Below are positions 60,777 through 64,000 of a DNA stretch of 64,000 nucleotides, one piece after another. This DNA is from an uncultured Bacteroidia bacterium (GTDB lineage Bacteria > Bacteroidota > Bacteroidia > Bacteroidales > UBA932). The stretch spans positions 228,272 to 292,271 of the forward strand of contig CADAND010000001.1 in NCBI GenBank assembly GCA_902789245.1, written 5' to 3'. Made by a program: the position numbers and the translations under genes. The notes beneath the pieces are model-generated. The model searched no databases and was not told the DNA's origin. It saw nothing but the letters and a program-made list of their open reading frames with translations. Numbering within the stretch: the first letter of the stretch is position 1; each line of letters begins with the position of its first letter.

Positions 60777-61816
60777 ACAACTCTTGGAGTAAGCACAGAA
60801 AAGAGGTTAAGCACTTATTTTCAAGGTGCACAAAGATTTTGATCGCCAGTCCGTTTGTTTCAGATGAGGGGATTGATTTTTTGATGGAGTGTGGACCGGA
60901 CAAGTTTGAGCAGGTAATTCTAATCACTACAATGAAGGCTAAGGACGGGGACCAGTATAAGAAGGTCCCCGTCTTGTTGAAGTTATACTCGCTCCTTCAG
61001 CAGGGCTCATCCTCGTCAATACTCTCGATTCATATAGATGATAGATTGCATGGGAAAGTTTATATCGGTCTGCGCGGAGACCGGTTTCTAGGAGCAATAA
61101 TCTCTTCTGCCAATTTCACTGGGAATGGACTTGCTCGGAATCATGAGTGGGGCGTTTATATTGATGATCAAGCAGAAGTAGAAGGAGTATATAACCAATT
61201 GTTGAGTGATACGTTGAGAACAGTGAGTAAAATAGATTTGGAGAAAATGAAGAGATGGTATGATTCTCATTCTGTCAAGCCTTCGGTCAAGACGGGAACG
61301 GATTTGAATGTGCTAGATTTGGTTTCTTCTCCACTTGTCCCTAGTAGGCGGGATTCTGTTACCTATTGGCTGAAACCTTATGGAACAACAGATAACCCGG
61401 TTCAGAGTACCACAAAGTTTGATCTGGATCCCTTTGACATGACGTTTGCAAAAGGCGTAAAAAACATCAAAGAAGGTGATGTGATTGTTGTATACGCCGT
61501 TGGCTCAAAAAAAATACTGTCAGTCTATGTATCAACGGGAGAGTGGGGAATAAAGAAGCAGTTTAATGATCCAAGAGACGCACATTGGCCGCACTATGTT
61601 GTGTGCAAAAACCTGACCCCTGTATTTGGCGCGAACTGGTATCAGTTAAACCTCACACTTGATTATCTGAAAGACGCTTATCTTAAGATTTATCCCCGAA
61701 AAAATGTCCGGCCAGGTTATCAAGATTTCCGCATCCTCCAGTGGCGCATGGATCGTATCAAGCTTGATCGTGATTTTACGAAGTATGTGATTGGAGAGGT
61801 GTTGAAACGTCAATAA
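60758..61816 (+). CDS. PLD-like protein with a PUA/EVE-like C-terminal region
   Basis: A 352-residue protein. The N-terminal part has one HKD motif (LHGKVYIGLRGDRFLGAIISSANFTGNGL, written here in parts: HGKVYIGLRGD and SSANFTGNG) as in PLD-type nucleases, preceded by ILIASPFVSDEGIDFL. The C-terminal half (GDVIVVYAVGSKKILSVYVS, HWPHYVVCKNLTP) looks like a PUA/EVE-type fold that reads modified bases in some restriction enzymes. It may be a modification-dependent nuclease. Next to a DUF4365-type gene, a defence role is likely but inferred. Confidence 0.65.
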   Translation: MGFDVINNSWSKHRKEVKHLFSRCTKILIASPFVSDEGIDFLMECGPDKFEQVILITTMKAKDGDQYKKVPVLLKLYSLLQQGSSSSILSIHIDDRLHGKVYIGLRGDRFLGAIISSANFTGNGLARNHEWGVYIDDQAEVEGVYNQLLSDTLRTVSKIDLEKMKRWYDSHSVKPSVKTGTDLNVLDLVSSPLVPSRRDSVTYWLKPYGTTDNPVQSTTKFDLDPFDMTFAKGVKNIKEGDVIVVYAVGSKKILSVYVSTGEWGIKKQFNDPRDAHWPHYVVCKNLTPVFGANWYQLNLTLDYLKDAYLKIYPRKNVRPGYQDFRILQWRMDRIKLDRDFTKYVIGEVLKRQ

Positions 61817-61833
61817 GTCGATGCTTTATAAAT

Positions 61834-63606
61834 ATGCGTGATTCTACACAGATAGAATTATTAGCGGCAGCTCACATTATAGAATTGTTTTCTTCGAGTA
61901 AGAGGATATGCCCATTTATTAATACTGTTGACAAAGAACCGTTGTGGGACGGCTCATTATATCTCTATGACTCAGAGGAACACAATAATGAAACATTGCG
62001 AGGCCGTATTTCCTGCCAGGTAAAAGGGGCGGATCTTGCTGCGGAGCCGGAAAGAGCTACTTTCTACTTAACAAAGGAAGATCTTGCGAATTATCATCGA
62101 GATGGGGGTGTCCTTTTCTTTCTGGTGCATGTAGGCAGCCCTATTAAACCTTCTTATTGGGCTAAATTGACACCGCTGAGGCTAAGTCAATATCAGAAAA
62201 AAATTGAGGAGAGCAATAATAAAGGGATCTCGATTGAATTATGGCGCGTGCCGATGGTTTTAGAGCAATGTGAGGCGGAGACTATAGAGTTTTATCAGCA
62301 TTGCCAATTGCAGAAGGCTCCACCGGTAAGTGCGGAACAAATTGCCAAGCCAGGAGCACGTTTCCGTATCATAGGTGTTACGCAAGAGGGCGTGCATCCA
62401 ATAATTGCGCTATCGAAGGGCTTTCATTGCCTATATTCTTGTGACGAGAATGACAATATCATTAATGTTGTTGGAGATACAGAGTTCTCTTTTGAATTGT
62501 CCAGAGAAGTGGATGATCGAATCATTGTTGGAGATAAAGAGTTCCTGATCCCCGTCAATTTGAATGTATCAGATGGGACTGCTTGCCTGGAAATAGGGAG
62601 CTTTATGAAGATTGATTTAGTGGCCCCCGAGGGGCAGGAAAGGCGAGTCGCTTATTCTGTAGATGCAATCAATGGTGTCCGCCAGCGTTCCCTTGCGTTG
62701 GGGGTATTACTCGCAATGAATGATTCCGCGCAGCTAATCTTGCCGAGACTTCAAGCCAGCATCTCTTGTGAAGCTGTTGTGATTCCCAGGGATAAGATAG
62801 TAGCAATACAAAGAGAATTGGATAATTCACTAAGGGTGGTTCGACTTCTTGATAAAATGCATATTACTTCTGATCTGGCTCTGAACTCGCTGTCAAAGAA
62901 AGATTTAGCAGAGCTGAATGCTTTATATCGGGCTGTCATGGAAAACAAGTTGGTCAACCCCGAAATGTCCGGTAATGATATTTGGCTGACAAATGTAAAT
63001 ATCGGCAAGCTAAGAATTCTGGTATGGCTGATTAAATCGGGTAAAGGATACCAGGTGATAGATTTCTTTAGCGCTTTTGAGAAGGAGATTACGGCAGTTG
63101 TCCCGGAATCTGGTGAGAGGTATACTATTAGCCGTTTCTCTATCCTGGAAGTAAAGGATTTTATGTATGTCTCGAATATAGATTGGACGTTGATTCCGTC
63201 AGACTACAAGAAAATGCGTGTTGATGTTGCGGCCGTCTCGCAACGTATTAACCAGGATCAGCTCAACCTTCTAACCGCATATGATAAAAGTGGTCGCAAA
63301 GAGATTTTGGAAGCCGCTTTACGTCTCTCCAATTGGCTGATGGAAGCTGGGCGGGCAACAGCGGAATCTCAGGTATATAGAATCAACAACCTGCAAACCC
63401 TAAAGCGTATGCGTCAACTAACAGAGGAAGAGATGCAGGAGATAACCCGTTATTCAGAAGAAAGTACGGCGTCTTCTGAACTCAAGTATTGCTGCGCCCT
63501 TCTGTTAGATGACCAGCGTCGGGCAAAATTCCATTTTACATCACTTTCCGAAACTCAGCAAATCTTTTACAAATCTCTACCCATCTCCCATTTCAAAAAG
63601 TGGTAA
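61834..63606 (+). CDS. DUF4365-type nuclease-domain protein, candidate defence gene
   Basis: A 590-residue protein. The first 150 residues look like DUF4365, a PD-(D/E)XK-like nuclease domain: D39 in LWDGSLYLY, then ISCQVKGADL with Q-x-K, and GGVLFFLVHV. The middle is beta-rich, and the C-terminal third is helical (INQDQLNLLTAYDKSGRKEIL...). Such proteins occur in defence islands with varied partners. It follows the PLD-like gene by 17 bp. Confidence 0.62.
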   Translation: MRDSTQIELLAAAHIIELFSSSKRICPFINTVDKEPLWDGSLYLYDSEEHNNETLRGRISCQVKGADLAAEPERATFYLTKEDLANYHRDGGVLFFLVHVGSPIKPSYWAKLTPLRLSQYQKKIEESNNKGISIELWRVPMVLEQCEAETIEFYQHCQLQKAPPVSAEQIAKPGARFRIIGVTQEGVHPIIALSKGFHCLYSCDENDNIINVVGDTEFSFELSREVDDRIIVGDKEFLIPVNLNVSDGTACLEIGSFMKIDLVAPEGQERRVAYSVDAINGVRQRSLALGVLLAMNDSAQLILPRLQASISCEAVVIPRDKIVAIQRELDNSLRVVRLLDKMHITSDLALNSLSKKDLAELNALYRAVMENKLVNPEMSGNDIWLTNVNIGKLRILVWLIKSGKGYQVIDFFSAFEKEITAVVPESGERYTISRFSILEVKDFMYVSNIDWTLIPSDYKKMRVDVAAVSQRINQDQLNLLTAYDKSGRKEILEAALRLSNWLMEAGRATAESQVYRINNLQTLKRMRQLTEEEMQEITRYSEESTASSELKYCCALLLDDQRRAKFHFTSLSETQQIFYKSLPISHFKKW

Positions 63607-63697
63607 CGCGTGTTGCCTAAGACGATTTGTTTCATGACATTAGGTTCCTCCTTGTTTTCAAGGGTAGCCCATGTGTTTTTTATTCCTTTTATGAGGT

Positions 63698-63985
63698 ATG
63701 AGTATATATAGAGAAGAGGATTTTTATATTGATAATGGTTCGCCTGCAGAAGAGTACAGATATTGTACATATAGACTGCCAGCTTGCCAGGGTTCGGGGT
63801 TCGAAAGTGATTACGATCAGTTTGCTTTGGTAGTAAATGCTCTCTATCCATATATTCGTTTAGCGAGAATAAAGGGGAATAGACGTTTGCCATGTGGTCT
63901 GTGTCTTTCCCTGAAAAAAGTTGACTCGCAAACACGAGTTAACAATGTTTATTTATCAAACCTCGTTAAGAGATCAGTATTATGA
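63698..63985 (+). CDS. hypothetical small protein
   Basis: A 95-residue protein (MSIYREEDFYIDNGSPAEEYRYCTYRLPACQG...YPYIRLARIKGNRRLPCGLCL). No family recognised. The next gene starts within its stop codon (ATGA at 63982), which supports this strand over the overlapping minus-strand frame. It is 91 bp downstream of the DUF4365-type gene. Confidence 0.5.
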   Translation: MSIYREEDFYIDNGSPAEEYRYCTYRLPACQGSGFESDYDQFALVVNALYPYIRLARIKGNRRLPCGLCLSLKKVDSQTRVNNVYLSNLVKRSVL

Positions 63986-64000
63986 AAAGGCAGTTGATCT
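63982..64000 (+). CDS. start of a gene cut by the window edge
   Basis: ATG at 63982 overlapping the previous stop; the visible peptide is MKRQLI. Too short to identify. Confidence 0.35.

Noticed and set aside
63567-63935. A 122-residue minus-strand frame at the right end
   Set aside because: It overlaps the DUF4365-type gene end and the plus-strand gene whose stop overlaps a following ATG; the plus-strand arrangement is operon-like.

Overview
The window reads as a chromosomal segment of a Bacteroidetes bacterium, most probably a gut or rumen Bacteroidales. The grounds are several Bacteroidetes-type promoters (a TTTG box about 19-20 bp upstream of TAnnTTTG), a very basic 29-residue bS22/COX24-like ORF behind HU, a histone H1-like protein, an UpxY-type NusG paralogue heading a capsule locus, and lipoproteins with Bacteroidetes-like signal sequences. 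No rRNA, convincing tRNA, CRISPR array or insertion sequence was found.

Region 1 (1 to about 24.5 kb) is GC-rich housekeeping DNA: lon, HU, the bS22-like ORF, an RNase E/G, an S4-domain protein, a membrane zinc peptidase, reverse rubrerythrin, a DJ-1-family protein, a mannose-6-phosphate isomerase, an O-acetylhomoserine sulfhydrylase, a tyrS-rbfA-permease operon, tpiA, an M6-type protease, rplY-pth, an H1-like protein, rfbA-rfbC-rfbD and a clostripain-like lipoprotein. Its intergenic spaces, above all those between convergent genes, are full of palindromic repeats. Four elements are each exactly 109 bp with perfect central dyads. There are also a 51-bp tandem array and a family of hairpins beginning GTCAT. 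Some palindromes lie inside reading frames: rfbD (two), ugd and the mannose-6-phosphate isomerase gene carry palindrome-encoded peptides.

Region 2 (24.67 to 30.1 kb) opens the capsule/O-antigen locus. A good promoter with a hairpin at the predicted 5' end of its transcript precedes upxY, a galacturonokinase-like GHMP kinase, a nucleotidyltransferase, a UDP-glucose dehydrogenase and a UDP-glucuronate 4-epimerase. Together these point to UDP-glucuronate and UDP-galacturonate supply.

Region 3 (30.2 to 38 kb) is AT-richer and interrupts the sugar genes with defence-type modules: a Hachiman pair (hamA-hamB) with two small unknown genes behind it, a decayed four-helix-bundle gene, and a coupled pair whose second gene has a DUF4062 domain. 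Related structured repeats (GCTCCAGGCACA...) occur at the module edges.

Region 4 (38.3 to 60.2 kb) is the AT-rich assembly locus: wecB, second copies of rfbA and rfbC, an acetyltransferase, flippase, aminotransferase, glycosyltransferases, a pyruvyl transferase with its Fe-S partner, a polymerase, a probable L-FucNAc pathway (fnlABC-like) with a WbuB-like transferase, an SDR and a YjbH-like protein. No priming sugar transferase or chain-length/export gene is visible.

Region 5 (60.3 to 64 kb) returns to accessory genes: a helicase-associated-domain protein, a truncated YjbH copy, a PLD-like protein with a PUA/EVE-like tail, a probable DUF4365 nuclease, and unknown genes running off the end.
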